Positions 33,201 through 46,800 of a stretch of 64,000 nt of DNA are shown piece after piece (the first letter of the stretch is position 1; each line of letters starts with the position of its first letter). The position numbers and the translations under genes were made by a program. The notes beneath the pieces are model-generated. The model was not told where the DNA came from, made no database searches, and was given only the letters and a program-made list of their open reading frames with translations. The stretch covers positions 8,948,105 to 9,012,104 of the forward strand of contig JAJEKV010000051.1 in NCBI GenBank assembly GCA_021234155.1. Direction: 5' to 3'. The stretch is from Isoetes taiwanensis. Lineage: Eukaryota; Streptophyta; Lycopodiopsida; Isoetales; Isoetaceae.

Positions 33201-36200
33201 ATCAGATGTGACCAGACCTAGAAATGGTAGTAGCCTGAAAAGACTTGTAGGGGCACACTAGAACATGAAGTGCCAATAAACTTACGAACCCATGCTCAAC
33301 TATAAGATAGTATGCATGCAATCATGAAATGTAATTATCGTCACAATGTGTAAATCATTGCATATCATGCAATCAAACCTTGATCAAAACAAAAAAAGTT
33401 AGAATAATTTCAATAAATGAAGGTTCCTTCTTGGGCCATATTTATTATCCTTGTTCATGTATGAACACCAAATGTACAAAAGCGAATATTAATAAAGGAT
33501 TTCTAAAAAACAACAAGCGTATTAAAACAAACCAAATAGTAACAAACAAGGAAAAAATCAGTCAAAAAGCATCAAACCTCCAAAACCAACTAGAATCACG
33601 TACACATATCATCATCTGAAGGATAATGAGTGCAAGATACAAAATATACAACCATAGAATAGGTGTGACACAAATAACCCATGAATCTAAATGCACCATC
33701 CCACCTCGGGTATCTAGACAATTAGAACAAGTGCGCATAAAGATGCTTACTAGCATGGAAAGTGCATAGCCACAACCCGGGCTAGACCTAGTATTCTACC
33801 AAATGGCGATAAAATAAAGAGGGCAAAATGAAACCCATGAAAGCTTCAAGTTCAAGACACTTTAATAAAATAGCACGATGCAGCGACCACAAGTAATTCG
33901 AGCGACATATTAAACCATGGAAGAACCTAATCCAAGCGAGAAGCTTAAAGGAAGTGGTGGTACATTAATTCCTTTGGATGAATTGATTGAAAAGGTGAGC
34001 ACCGATAGCGGGTGGCTCACCCACTATAAAAAAGCCAAACCAAAGAATCCGCAGCCGAAGGCTGCCCGGCACGCCTACTAAGCGAGAGAAGCTGCCTTTG
34101 GAGGGTCGACCACGTGGCGGTCGAAAAATGCGAGGCGGCAAATTGATGAGAACGCGGTTCTGACGGGCTTGGTACATCTTTGGAAAGCATGAGATGGAAA
34201 AGGAGGTCGAACACGACCCCAAATCGAAGCATGGCGGTCGGAATTGCGGTGATAAATGGATTTTAAGAGCCAAGGAGAATCCTGGCGATTGATACTGCAC
34301 AAACCCGTGTTAGCGGTATCTATGTTTCGAACCCACGAAACAAAAATCCATTATAAGACGGATCAGCGATTGCCGCGAGAGATACTACGAGAGTCAAAAA
34401 GCAAACAAAGTCTTAATGTTGACCTTATTGGAGCGAAGCAAATCATTTTAAAGATAAAGGCGATGATCTACTTAGATAAAATCAAGGAAGAGAAGCGAGA
34501 AGAAAAAGGAACTTGATGCAAAGCGGAATCCACGGAATGGAAAAATCGAGCCCAAATACAAAAACAAATTTAACCAGCGAAGAATAGAAGATACTTAAGC
34601 CTCATCCTAAATAAAACTTATACGATTGGATTACAGCTGACTCAAAAAGCGTGTCTAGTGACCCGGCACCCCAAACAAGCTCCATGGAGATAAGAGGGTT
34701 GCGGCCCGATAATCGGCCAGTATAGGCACAAGGGCACAAGAATTCGAGGAGAATCAGCGGCATGAAGGCAAAAACTATGGGATGGATCCTCCCATGTCGT
34801 CAGTATACTAGATGCTCCAGGATATCGAGCCAGAAAGACAACACACACAAAAGAACTAGATAGAGTACCAAAGCATGGTGCAGGGAGTAAGGGAAACTAG
34901 TAGGCTAGAAGAGAAGGAGAAAACTAGCAGAAAACTAGCTCAAGAGAATGCCGATGAGGAAGAAGCAGAAGAAACACGTATATAAAGGAAAAAGGGGCTC
35001 AAAATAGCAGATGACGTCCCTTGCCAAAGAATAAGCGGTTCTATTGCCGCCAATAGAACCTTGACATTGTTTTTTATTAGATTCGCTTGACCTTAGGATC
35101 TATTCTTTAAGATTAAGTAGCTTCAAGAGGAGGAGCTCGATGTTATCAGCAGGACAACTCTCTTTCATTTCCCTTCTTTCATTTCCTTCTTTAATGATTT
35201 TTTATCTTCTTACTCGAGGCATTTGTGTTAGCGAGCTCTCATTAGCTTGAAACATCGGCATCATACTAGGTATGGCTTTAAAATGGTGGAGGCATGCGGT
35301 TTACTATTCTTTTTGCTCTTGATGCAAAATGGAATGCAGTTGTGGGCTTGGTAGCTCATTTTTGACAGGTATCCTCTATTCTTTCGGCTTTTTGTTTTTG
35401 AGGTCTTCGGCTTATTTCTGATACGTTTTATTCATATCCTTCTATTTTGCCACCGCAGGTTTGCCTTTTTTTTTTTTTTTTTTTTGCTTTCGGCAAAGGA
35501 GTATTACGCTCTTTGGAAAAATGTCTAGGTGAATCTGTTTGGATGCATCTTGTTTGTTTCTTCCGACATTTTTGTTTTGGACATTTTTTTTTTGAAATTT
35601 TTCACGCACGCAAAGTCGGGGTATAATCCAAGCGGAAAGTTTGTTGTTGTTTGTGAGATGAAGAGTTCACCATATACCTGACTCTAACATGTCATTTCCG
35701 CGAGTGCTAGGATTTGTATGGTTCAAAGCAGGGACTATATGTTGTACAAGAAAGAGCATAAAAATCAAGATTTCCAACAAATTATTTGGTGAAGAGATTA
35801 TTCCTTTAGTTTGTCCATCTTAAAACTTTAATACACATCAAGATCGTAGATTAATCTTGGCAAGGATGGCAAGCAATCTGCTGATTGTTTTGCCCGGCGT
35901 GTGGTATTTGTCTAGGATATAGATATGGACCAATTAAGCCTCTGCTATGGACAAAGGTTTCATATTTTTGTCAAAGGTTACGTAGTTTTGGCTCTATGCA
36001 TGTTAACATGCAGGTAAAAAATTTCTCCAGGCTTAAAGGTTTCTTGCACTCGTGATCACGGGTAATAATTTGTAAATTCAGGTTTTAAAGGTTTCTTGCA
36101 CTCGGTGATGGAGAATGTGGGGCTGAGGCGGATTACGCTCCACCACTTTACGATGCAAACAAAATGGTAGTCCATGAGGCTATCAAAGCAGCTATGGTGG

Positions 36201-36754
36201 CGGGGAAAATGGGGTTCTTGTGAGCCAAGGGGTTTTCCATGTCCGTTCACAAGCTTTAAAGGTTTGGACGTGAATCAAAATGCACATAAAAGAGAGCGGG
36301 CAGTGCCAAGACAAGCACGTAGAACTAACGGTTGATTCTTACATATCTCTAAATCCGGTACGTTTTCCTATCAACATGGTAAAAACACTATCTGTGCATT
36401 GCTTGATGCAGAACAACATTTTGACAGGTCTAAGCACATCCGGTTAAATAAAAAGCGGAAGAGGCCATTCAAATCCATATTCAAGGCTTCAATGTTTGTA
36501 GGTTTTCTTCTTCTCTGTCAGTTTATTGGTAGTGCCATCGGATGCCATCTTTAGAGTTCAGTTCTACATCTCTTGCTACACACAATCTCTATGGAAATAT
36601 CGATTCATTGCGGGTTCGTGCTCATCTACAACTTTCTTTCGACAGCTTTATTTGACATCAAATATACATGCATAAGTATTTTATTTATTTATTTTTTAGT
36701 ATACATCTTCATATAAATCTTAGTACATACAATGGAGCATAAAACCTGTCCTGC
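33201..36754. other. Uncharacterised region
   Basis: No gene is recognised. A TATA-like CGTATATAAAGG lies near 34,977, about 90 bp before the repeated 40-bp word at about 35,068-35,110. A 17-T run lies near 35,469. The word AAAGGTTTCTTGCACTCG is repeated at about 36,036 and 36,086. Confidence 0.4.
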
Positions 36755-38169
36755 AGAATAGAATAGAATAGAATAGAATAGAATAGAATAGAATATGATT
36801 TTATAGTCCACGGAGACCAAGCTGGCCTATGGGACCCAAGTACAAAAGAGAAGCGGCGAGTATTACTACCGGGATTAAAAACCCCGCCAGAAGAAGGTTA
36901 CCGGAGGAAAAACCTTAGTAGCAATAAGGATCTTGCGACATCTTTACCTGATTATATACATAATCACAAAATGCGGTGAGGTTAATGTCGGACGAGGGGC
37001 ATAAGCGAGTAAAGCGTATCCATTACCTCCAGGGTCTGATCCCAACAAACCCTCTGAGGAGGCCCGTGCTCGATTAGCTCATGCAAGGCGATGGGGCACA
37101 ACTTCTTAGAGCATCAGAGGGCGGATATGCTCGTCGCATGAACGGGCACGGAGGCGTGACTTTCATCCTCAATGGGCCACTGTTGGCGGCAGCGGGACTC
37201 TGTCCTCCGCGGCTCGAATCCATCTCCCTGTCTCAATCTTGGAGGTGGTGTGCACTGTCGCGAATGGAAAGCTTAATCACCCTGCGCTTTTCATGGGTAG
37301 ATGGGGTGCGAGGGTAGTGGTGTGGGCCCCTCGTGAGCATGGGATTAACTGCTTTGTCGATAATTAGCCACCTTGACGTAGCGGGGCCTCTGCATCCCAA
37401 AGCTTGGCCATGAAGCAAGCATCCAAATCTTGCTTCAAAGGCGGTAGCGTTCGCCGGTGTATGCCTTTGGTCCACATCGTATTGCACGCATTCCATAGCG
37501 AGAACCACTTGGGCTTGCTTGTCTTTCGGCCCGAGGCTTTTGAGTGTTGCCGGGCCCATCGCCATTGCCAAAAGCAAGGTTGGGCGCCGGGCTTCATCCA
37601 TAGCCACCACCTGCGGGAGTAAATAATGTGGCGTTCAGTAGCGGCCCCTCTGTAATGGAAGGCCCGGTCTCTTGGAGCAAGATCTGATATGGGACCGTGG
37701 ATTTCCTCCCGGTGCGGGGCCAAAAAGCCTTCTGTACCTGCTCTAGATCGTTCCAAGTGGTGAGGGATATCACTGGCCCCCACACTTCTGCCCCATAGAG
37801 GAGGACCGGTTCAACCAAGGCCCTGAACAAGTGTGCCTGGTGACCCCATGCATACAGCTCTGCCTTGTGACTGTTGTTTTGCATTGCATACAGGGCTTTC
37901 CAGCCTGCAGTGACCCGTAACCTGATGGATGCATCCCAGTGTGTGGTAGTAGAAAACTCAATGCCCAAATACTTATAAGACTGAGCCACCTCCACTACCT
38001 GCCCCTGGTAAGTGAATGAGGGAAGACGTGGGTGCCGGGATGATGGGACCAGCAGCACCCTTGTCTTGGCCAAGTTAACTCTCATGTCAGTGAATTGGCA
38101 GAAAGTGTCCAAAGCATCCAGGTGGCGTTGCATGTCCTCTGGGGTATATGCGAGCAGGTCAACATCATC
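36755..38169 (-). mobile_element. LINE 3' half: RT C-terminal part, 3' UTR and TTCTA tail
   Basis: The minus strand encodes, at 37,594-38,169, DVDLLAYTPEDMQRHLDALD, VNLAKTRVLL, SYKYLGIEF and VLLYGAEVWGPVISL. This is the RT region just after the active site; the FADD-like box itself falls in the assembly gap. Broken coding continues to about 37,100, then a 3' UTR containing CCATAGGCC and TCCGTGGACTATAAAAT. It ends in about eight TTCTA units (36,755-36,795 on the plus strand as GAATA). The same 3' end occurs at 6.8 kb and 55.2 kb. Confidence 0.8.
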
Positions 38170-38182
38170 NNNNNNNNNNNNN
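38170..38182. other. Assembly gap (13 N)
   Basis: A run of 13 undetermined bases separates a LINE cut inside its reverse transcriptase (left) from a Ty3/Gypsy gag cut near its N-terminus (right). Both elements lose their 5' parts here, so a real sequence longer than 13 bp is missing. It lies between the two copies of the large duplication. Confidence 1.
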
Positions 38183-41100
38183 CCCACGCTTTCCCACCGC
38201 CTTCCTCGCTACAACCTTACGCATCTCAAAACCAATGCTCCAAATTTACTTCGCCAACCAAGCAATACCCCTTCATCGGTCCGCCGTGCAATACCGCCAC
38301 ATCCACCCCCAACCCTCAAATATCCTCACTATACCGTTCTCGTCCGAAATTCCCAAAGACTTTCACATCTACCTTCGTGACTAAACTGACTTATCCCACC
38401 TTTGGCAACACCTAAAGGCAAACCGCTAGGACCAAAGTGCTCAGGCCCACATGGAAGAATTTGAGGCTCTAGTCTGTCCTAAATGGTCACGCCGCAACCT
38501 CAACCGAAATTCCACATCTTTTTTTTTCACCACACACCGCGGTTTTCCCTCATCAATGGCTCATGTCCAACAAAAGCTATTGGAAATAAGATCGGTCCTA
38601 AATGCGACCGCTCGTTCTCATTACGACTACCACGATGATGATCAACTTCATCTCAAGCAACTCAATGAACTTCAACAAGAGCCCACTGGAGTCCCGCCTG
38701 GATTTTGGCGGATCGACTTCACATTCTCGCTAAGTAAGCTCAAGGAGTACCCTACACGAGCCGCATTTTGGTCCGGTTTCTCCAAGGACTTCTCCCGCTT
38801 ATTCGACTTCCATGATCAATACCAAGGCCCAAAAACTTTGAGCAAAGCATCGACCTTTGTCAATCACTCACCAATGTTTCTCCCCGAGGCGGTTTCTTCA
38901 AGAGCTCCCGCTCATTCCACCCGCCATGGTTCCCACAAACGGCCGTTGTTCCCTCAACACGCTTAATCCACAAATAAGTAGCCAAATGGTGCCATATTTG
39001 CAAATACCAAGGCCATTTGGCCAATGAGTGCAACTCCACCAATGGCCCGCCATTGCAAGCGATGCAACATGTGCAATCATGCCACCTAAGAGTGCACTCA
39101 AGACTCATCCCACACCGCTCAAACAAAATGGTTTATCAAGTGCAAACCACACCTCAAGAATAATCGCACTATCGCCAGCCACCTCTTCGTGTGCAGCCCA
39201 CGCAACTCTATCGCAAAATGACCAACCACGGGATCCAACCAACGCCCTCCTTTTGATCCTTCTAAAGCTCAAGTGTTATCACCACCAAGAATGGGGTCAT
39301 ACCACCACTACAAGGTCCTCAACTTCCACAAGTTCGTACAGCTTTCGGCACAAATCGTAACCACATCGGTCCGCCACGCTTACCAACTCGCTCGCTAATG
39401 GCAAACAAGGCCCGCGACCAGTTCTTAAGAAGCCACCAAGAGCCAAAGAATCACGCTATCAACCAGCTCCAAAGAAATCAACCACTGGATCAACAAGCCC
39501 AAGAGGAAATTTTTCGTGCACTTAATCCTCCGCCCACCAAAATTGGGTTGGTTTAGTTTCACGCCGCACTCAAGGCATCACGCCCCTTGACTATTATTCG
39601 GGGAGGGCACGCAACCCCGCCTTTGCAGCTTGACACCATTCCTCATGAGGATGAAAAAAGGTTCACTTTGCACCCGACTTGAAAAAGCTCATGCCAAATG
39701 TCATGCCCAAAGTTCGCCAAAGCATTTTGAATCTCATGCAAGCCGCTGAAGGTCGCGACATTGGCAAATGTTCATGCCACCACTAGAGCTCAACAAAGAC
39801 AAGATACCCCTTCAACATCTCAACCTCCACGCCTCGCAGACATATCCCAATATTGCAGCCGAGGTTGACTTACTCAAAGAAGTTGCCGCTTCTCCCCGCC
39901 ACGCACTCCCCGCACTGGAACCAAAGCAGATCCTTTTTCTCATGTACCTCTTGAACTCCAAGAGGAGCTTGCCAAGATCAAAATTCCTTTAAGCTTGGCA
40001 ACCATTTTAAAACTCGCCCCGCTCAAGGACCAGCTACCACTCCCAACCGCTTTAGTTGGGGCCGGGCTACCTCTACACCCACGGTCCATGCCACGGTGGG
40101 AAATCAGCAAGTCAACCATGTTCAAATCGATGGAGGTAGCGCAAATAATCTCATCACGGATAAACTCCGCAAAAAACAAATGGGCATCACACAACTCTTT
40201 CGTGCCCCATATGACATCAAATTGGCTAATGGCCATATCACACCTACCTCAAGGCGCCACACCTATTCTTCACATCAACATTGGTGATCTCCGCTTCCCA
40301 TGGAATTTGAGTTTGGAAAGTCGGGCGGCGATCCGTGTGACTATGAAATGCCGGTAGGCGCACTTTTCTCCGCCAGCAAAGAGTATCCATTATCGGGCCA
40401 CACGACCGCTTAGTCATCACCGATGGTCATCTCAATGCCACCATGGACTTGCAAACAAAGCAGATCATTTCGCTGACAATGCGGAACCCTCTCTCGCATT
40501 AATCGATTCTCAAGAAGCTCAATATTTATCAAGTTCAGCTCCACCCGCGAATATGCCTCTCGCCATCCCACCCCAATATGCTGATCCTGGGGGAGAAATG
40601 ACTTTGATCGTGACCGTGCCGTGGCTGCCTTTGCTTGACCCCTACCCGCTCCTTGCAATCGAATCCAACGCTGATCACTTTTCGTGATGCCGACACTCCC
40701 CGCAACTCCCCGCTGATGTACACGCCGCCATGAAGCAACCTCTCGCTAGATGAAACGAAGCAACCTCTTTTTTTTTTCACCACGCAGTGCCACGATCCGT
40801 TATGCTCCAACCTCCCCGCACACATTGTCCAGATACCGGTAATACCCCATATTCGTGACTCAAGTCGATTGTGGACGTTGGCAACAATCAACCCGTCTCG
40901 CGATTGCCGCAAATCTTCCCGCCCTTATCGTAATAGGGCCGCCAAGCCGCTCAAAAAATTCAAACACATTTTCGCCTCGAGTTACAAAGATCTTCGGGGA
41001 ATCAACAAAAGCTTGGGGAACTCACCATTCCTACCAAATCTGATGCACCCACCAGTAGCAACGACAAGATGTGCTCAACCCTACTACCGCGGATCGCCAA

Positions 41101-43635
41101 GGCGGAAATTGACAAACTCCTTGCCGCAGTTTGATCTATGAGGTCAAACATTCTCAATGGGTGAGCCCCATCGCCATTGCCCTTAAGCACAATGGTAAGA
41201 TCCGCCTCGGTGGACTATCTGAAACTCAATCAGCCACGGAAGCGGATCATTTTCCACTTCCCTTCACGCACTGTTCGAAGAAGTGGTCGGACATGAGATG
41301 TACCTTTATGGATGGTTTTTCCGCTACAATCAGATCTCCATCAAAGACTCGATCAACTCAAGACCACTTTCACCACCCCGCGGGGCACTTTTGCCTACAA
41401 GGTGGTTCCTTTTGGATTATCCAACTCTCCTTCAACGCTTCAACGATCATGCTCTCGCTTTTTCATGATTTCATGAAGGAAAATCCCTTCTGCAAATTTT
41501 TCAAGATGACTTCTCTCGCCTACAGCCTCCATGGCTGACCATTTGATAAATTGGAACTCGCCTTCCGTAAATGTGATGAGTCCGCATTAGTCTCAATCCC
41601 GAGAAATGCACCTTTAAGCGCCACTTCTGGTGTTCTCCCTGTTAGGGCCATGTTGTCGCAAAGCAGAATCACCACCCATCCCGCCAAAATCGGGCCAGTG
41701 TGCTCAAGGCTCAAGCACCAGCCAATATCAAAGAGACACGCCTTTCCCCGGAAAGGTCAATTATTACTCCACCTTCATACCGGACTGGCAGCCATTGCAG
41801 ATCCCATTCATAAACTCACGGGTGACTAATCCACCGGGCTTGAATTCCCAGCGGAAGTCGCTTCCAACAACCAAGCTTTTGCTTACTCGTGCACCGGGTT
41901 CTTGTTCCTCCTCAATGGGACAAGCCCTTTCACGCTCATGTCGATGTCTCTCGCTTGCTATTGAGCTGTTCTTTTCAAGAATATGATGCGACACCGACAA
42001 ACCAAATCGCTACGCCAAACTTAAAACTCACTTGAAGCTGAACTATTCTCGCCACCGAGCGCGAAGCTTTGGGTCTCATTTTCTCGGTCCAACGCTCATT
42101 ATTACCTTTTAAGGGCCAAATCAAGTTCTTTGTGGACCACCAAGCACTCCTCTATTTGATCAACAAGTCCACGCCACGGGCCGCATTGCTCGCTGGGTCC
42201 TTTCTTCCAAGAATTTGCTCCTTTTGAAATCGCTCATAAGGCCGGGTAAATCTCATGTTGTTCCCGATTATCTTTCACGCATCCACACGATGATCCCGCA
42301 ACCGGGGTCTCGACGCTTTCCTGATGCTCAACCTCTTTTAGTCACGCAACACCACATTGGTTCCATGATTTTCAGCAAGCATTCTCCTCACGTGTGCTCT
42401 TCCACCGTAAGATGAGACGCCTTCCCGCCAAGCGACAATCCTGCCGCTATCAATTTCTCCGAGAGGTCCGCGACTACACCATGGTTGCCGGACATCTCTA
42501 CAAAAGGGTAAGGACACCATCCTTCGACGCCAGGTTCTACCCTCATGAAGTTCCGCACATTGTTCGAGAAGCTCATCAAGGGCTCTGGTGGTCATTTTCA
42601 TGGTGACACCACGGCACGCAAAAATCCTTCTAGCCGGGTATTATTGGCCCACGCCAAAAGATGCTCACGCCACGCCAAGACGCAGACGACGCTTTGCCGG
42701 GCCGGGTGGACGCCCCACGCCCGCGGACGCTTCCTTGACGCCGGCCGCCACGCCACTTCCTTCAAAGAAATGGGGAATGGACTTTGTGGGACCTATAGAT
42801 CCTCCCCGCTGCACACACTCGCGTCTCGATACATTCTCGTTCTCACCGACCACGCCACCAAATGGGCGGAAGCTTGTGCACTTCCGCATAAACACCGCCG
42901 CAGCACAGCCTAGAGTCCTCTATCAACAAATTATCACGCTGATTCGGGCGCCTTCCCACCTGAGCTGGTCGGACCGTGGTGTTCATTTCATCAATCATAC
43001 TATCAAGGAGCCGACGGATTATCTCCTCGATACATCATCACAAGAGCACACCTTACTATCCTCAAGGCAATGGGTTGGCGTAAAGCACCAACAAAACTCG
43101 TCACCATTCTCAAGAAAATTTGTGACGCTTCCCGCATTGATTGGCGCACAAAACTTCCTATCGTTTTTTTGGGCCTACAATACTTGTTTCAAGATTGCTA
43201 CCGGTCACACTCCTTTTAAATTGGTTTATGGTCGAAGCTCTCATGCCGCTTGAATACATCCTTCCAACACTGCTTTCAACCGCTAATGCCATAATCCACC
43301 CGCCGCACTCAAAGAACGGGTCTATCAATTAGAACAGCTTGGATGAACTTCGGCGATGCTTATATTCGTGTTCTTCATGGACAACAAATTGCAAAAATCT
43401 TTACATGACAAACGCTTGAAGACAAAAACATTCAAAGAAGGAGATTTGGTTCTTCTTTATGATTCCGTGTACAAAAAATTTTCCCGTAAACTCAAGTTTC
43501 GCTTGGCTTTGGCCCTTATCAAATTGTTCAAGTGGTTAGACCAAGCCGCTTTTCAACTAGCTGAGTTAGATGGCACTCCATTACCTACATTGGTTAATGG
43601 TTTTCGCCTCAAAGCATTTCATCACACGTAGAGTG
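38183..43635 (+). mobile_element. Ty3/Gypsy LTR retrotransposon, gag-pol (heavily frameshifted, 5' end missing)
   Basis: Plus-strand order is gag, protease, RT, RNase H, integrase, which is the Ty3/Gypsy order. Visible landmarks: Gag block 38,451-38,966; CCHC knuckle CHICKYQGHLANEC at 38,990-39,031; protease VQIDGGSANNLI at about 40,120-40,155; RT with IYEVKHSQWVSPIA at about 41,132 and an F-x-D-D-F-S box at about 41,500-41,515; RNase H-like KFFVDHQALLYLINKS at about 42,125; integrase with WGMDFVGPI (about 42,770) and SDRGVHFI (about 42,967); final segment FKEGDLVLLYD at about 43,430. No chromodomain is seen. The frame changes every 50-300 bp, many times next to CCGCC/CGCC where CTGCC is expected. 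The 5' LTR and primer-binding site are lost in the gap. Confidence 0.9.
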
Positions 43636-43869
43636 AACATCAACACACGTAGACAGTTCAAGAAGCAAACACCACGTAAAGTGACTAGAAAGGCGTGTAT
43701 ATTATATTATAGTGGAGATTTTTTTTAAAAAATGTGGGCGCAGCCCCAAATATTTCCGCTTATGGGCACCGCCCCTATATACAAAAAAACGGGCTCGAGC
43801 CCTATTTACTAAGTCCTAAGAGGAAAACCCTCTACCCCGGTCGAGCGAGGTGATGCGAGGGAGATGGTA
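43636..43869 (+). other. Spacer after integrase, polypurine-tract-like
   Basis: It contains GGAGA, a T-run and AAAAAATGTGGGCGCAGCC near 43,715-43,745, which resembles the purine-rich tract seen after pol in plant Gypsy elements. CTATATACAAAAAAACGGGC lies near 43,772. No coding sequence is seen. Confidence 0.4.
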
Positions 43870-46800
43870 GAGGTTCTCGCCCGATCCCAAAGGTGGTGCG
43901 TAACCACCTCCATCCCGCTGGTCTCGGCCGGGATGTTCAGCCATCCCGCACACCAGCCGCCCATTCAATGCCACGGCTGTGGCAGCGCCAGAGATCCGCA
44001 CAATTCATCTTTGCAAGTGATCCACTCCCGACGACAGCTAGTGGGCATTGTGCAATCTTCGCTCAAAACCAGCAGCAGCCATACCGAAGCCATCTGATGC
44101 CTTCGCTTCTCTCGTTCGCCTTATATAGCCAACTGAGGAACTCCTTGTCGACGCGGGACCAATCACACAAATCGCCAACGGTTTGCAATGCAAGGTCGCT
44201 TTCTAAAATGAGAATCTTTTCTCCCCCGCATATCTAGCCATGGTACCTTCCGACACATTCCTTTTAATGATATCCCACTTCGAAGTTGCCAAAGATTGAA
44301 TGCCATTCCTTCTTTCCACGCCTGTCAACATTAATGGGTGTCCTTTTGCCATCCGTCCACATCCGATCCTTTCTTTCACGCCTCATCCTCACCGCTCATT
44401 GCTTCTCCCTTACGTTTTTGGGACTTAGCCAAATTTTTGCCTCTCAATACCCTTTCTTCGCATCTTTTGACACTGCACCATCAACGGTTCCAGCCGCGAC
44501 TCTTCATACCTCTTCGGCCTCCAGCTTAGCCTCTAAAACAAACCTTTTTCGCTTCCTTTTGCCCTTCCTCGTGGCTCGATTTTCGCCTTCCGCCTTTGCA
44601 TCCCTCTTCGCTCCGCACATCATTCCCATGGCTGCCCCAAGATTTTCTACACTTCGCCACCGCCCCCAAGGATCCGCCCTTTTTGCATCCAGATCCTTCT
44701 TGACTTCCACTTTCCGCGGAAGCCCTTTGTTGGCCCAAATAAAGAAGTCGCTGAACGACACCCAAATTTTACGTAATTCCCCTCAAATGGAACTTCCGCT
44801 CCAAATCCCACCGGGGCTTGAAGCAGCTCATCGCCAATATCGCTAACAGCCCAAGAAGGTTACACAAATCGCGGGTCGATGGCACCACTATTTCGCTGAC
44901 TCAACATTTGATTTCTGAGGTATTTCATATTCCCTTGCACACCCCTTTGTGTATCATGGTCTCGCTATACAGATATCGATGTCATAGAGTTTGGTGCACC
45001 TCGCTATCATGCCAATGTCCATCGCCCCACCAATATCGACAAGCCTCACGAAACCTTTTGTCAAATTTCTCGCGGGCGAAATTCTTGGGTATTCTATCAA
45101 GAACACCCATATCAATAAGCCTTTCTATAACCTGGTCCTCATCAAGCACACACTCCAAACACCACATAGATTGGCCCCAAATGATGTTCTATCGTTTTCT
45201 CCAAGAAATGGACCGCCTTCGGGTACCACTTCCATTTCTCAAGTTTCGTGGGAGGCCACTTTCAAGCCCTCATCCGCCACTACTTCCCTCCCACACCACC
45301 AAATTTCATAATTCCACCTCCAGCCCCCTTCCAATCACTCACCAAGTTGGCACTTCACGCCTGCCTTTCCACTGGGTCATGTCCACAAATACACCCATGT
45401 CACCGCCTCCTCCTCCGCTACACCATCCACTTCACACCATTTTTCCCAAACATCCCAAACCAGTGCAACAAAGAAGCTCCACCACCACAACACCCTCGCC
45501 GCTTGTTGTATCAAGACGCCAGGATGCTCAAGCCGCCGCTTCAAGTTACAAGAATCCCAAGAAGCTCTTATGAGCGGGTTCAACGGCACTAGAGGCCTCT
45601 CGATGCGTACACCAGACCTTCAAGCCGCAATCGCCTGTTGCAACTTTGAGGCCAAACTTCAAGACAAGCATGAAGCTCTCTTACGTGCTCATGCAGATCT
45701 CAAAAGTACACAAGCTCAAGTCAGCCAACTCGCAGATCAACAGTGCTCAGCTCCAAATAGAATTCAGACTTTATTGGAGCACAACAAGTCCAAAGCCGCC
45801 TCCCCGAAAGTACCAAGGACGCAGATATTGCTAAACTCAATGCCTTTGTACTCGAATCAGGTGAGAATTTCAGCACTCAAGTTCAAAATCTTTCAGCCCG
45901 ACGCCAAGTCAGCCTCCTTGACGGGCCAGCTTTCTACACGACCCGCCACCACCTCTTTCAAGATCAGCTTACGAGGTGCGTAAACGTAAGATACCGATGA
46001 CGCTGGAGATTGCCGTGTTGCCTCAATACACCGGGAAATCTTCCTCCCAACAATCCTTCTCGAAACGGGTCCGCGGACCAGTCACGCCGCCGAAAGGGAC
46101 AATCAGATCCGCGGATCTCAACAAACACCGCAGCAGCTATTCAGTCACTGATGAGGCTCAAGCAAAACTTGACGCCCCATACCGCCATTCTTCACACGCC
46201 CGTTGACTTCCCGCCTCCTCGCTATCATGATTATGTGGTTGCTCGACGCCACCTCTTCCTTTCGGCGGGTATGCGGCCATGGCCCCTGCGGATATCCCCC
46301 TCGAAAGCAAGGATTTTCTTCGATTTGGCCGTAACTTCCATTGAAGACAAAGGGTTGTGTTGTGCCCTTGTCGCCTTTGATCTCATACACCGCGGCCGAT
46401 CCGCACTTTATCACATTCGTGAGTGGTTCAGCCCATGGCTTACATATTTCATGATTTCTATCCGGGTGATACACAGAAAACTTTGAAATGGGCCACGCCA
46501 GCTTTTCCGTGGTGACCCCCATCGCGGCAATGGGTGCTTCAGATAACAATCCATATCTTGCGGATCCCGCCGTACCCAAACTCTTCATCGAGTATATGCC
46601 CGAAGCTTGCCAATCATTTATCTCTTCGCAAGCGAAGCGCCAGAACAAATCAAGAAGTATCTAGGACATCCCGAGGATCTTCCCTATGCACAAATCTATA
46701 TGCAAAGACTCGCCGGGTTACACCGCCATAAGCTCATGGATAGCAAGACGGTCCCCACGGGATGGGATAGCCCCCTCCCCGCCAACTCTCCTCAGCTTCT

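Noticed and set aside
26451..38169. CRISPR-like array or a bacterial-type defence island
   Set aside because: The repeats seen are microsatellites, tandem duplications or TE ends. There are no regularly spaced identical repeats with unique spacers, and the genome is eukaryotic.
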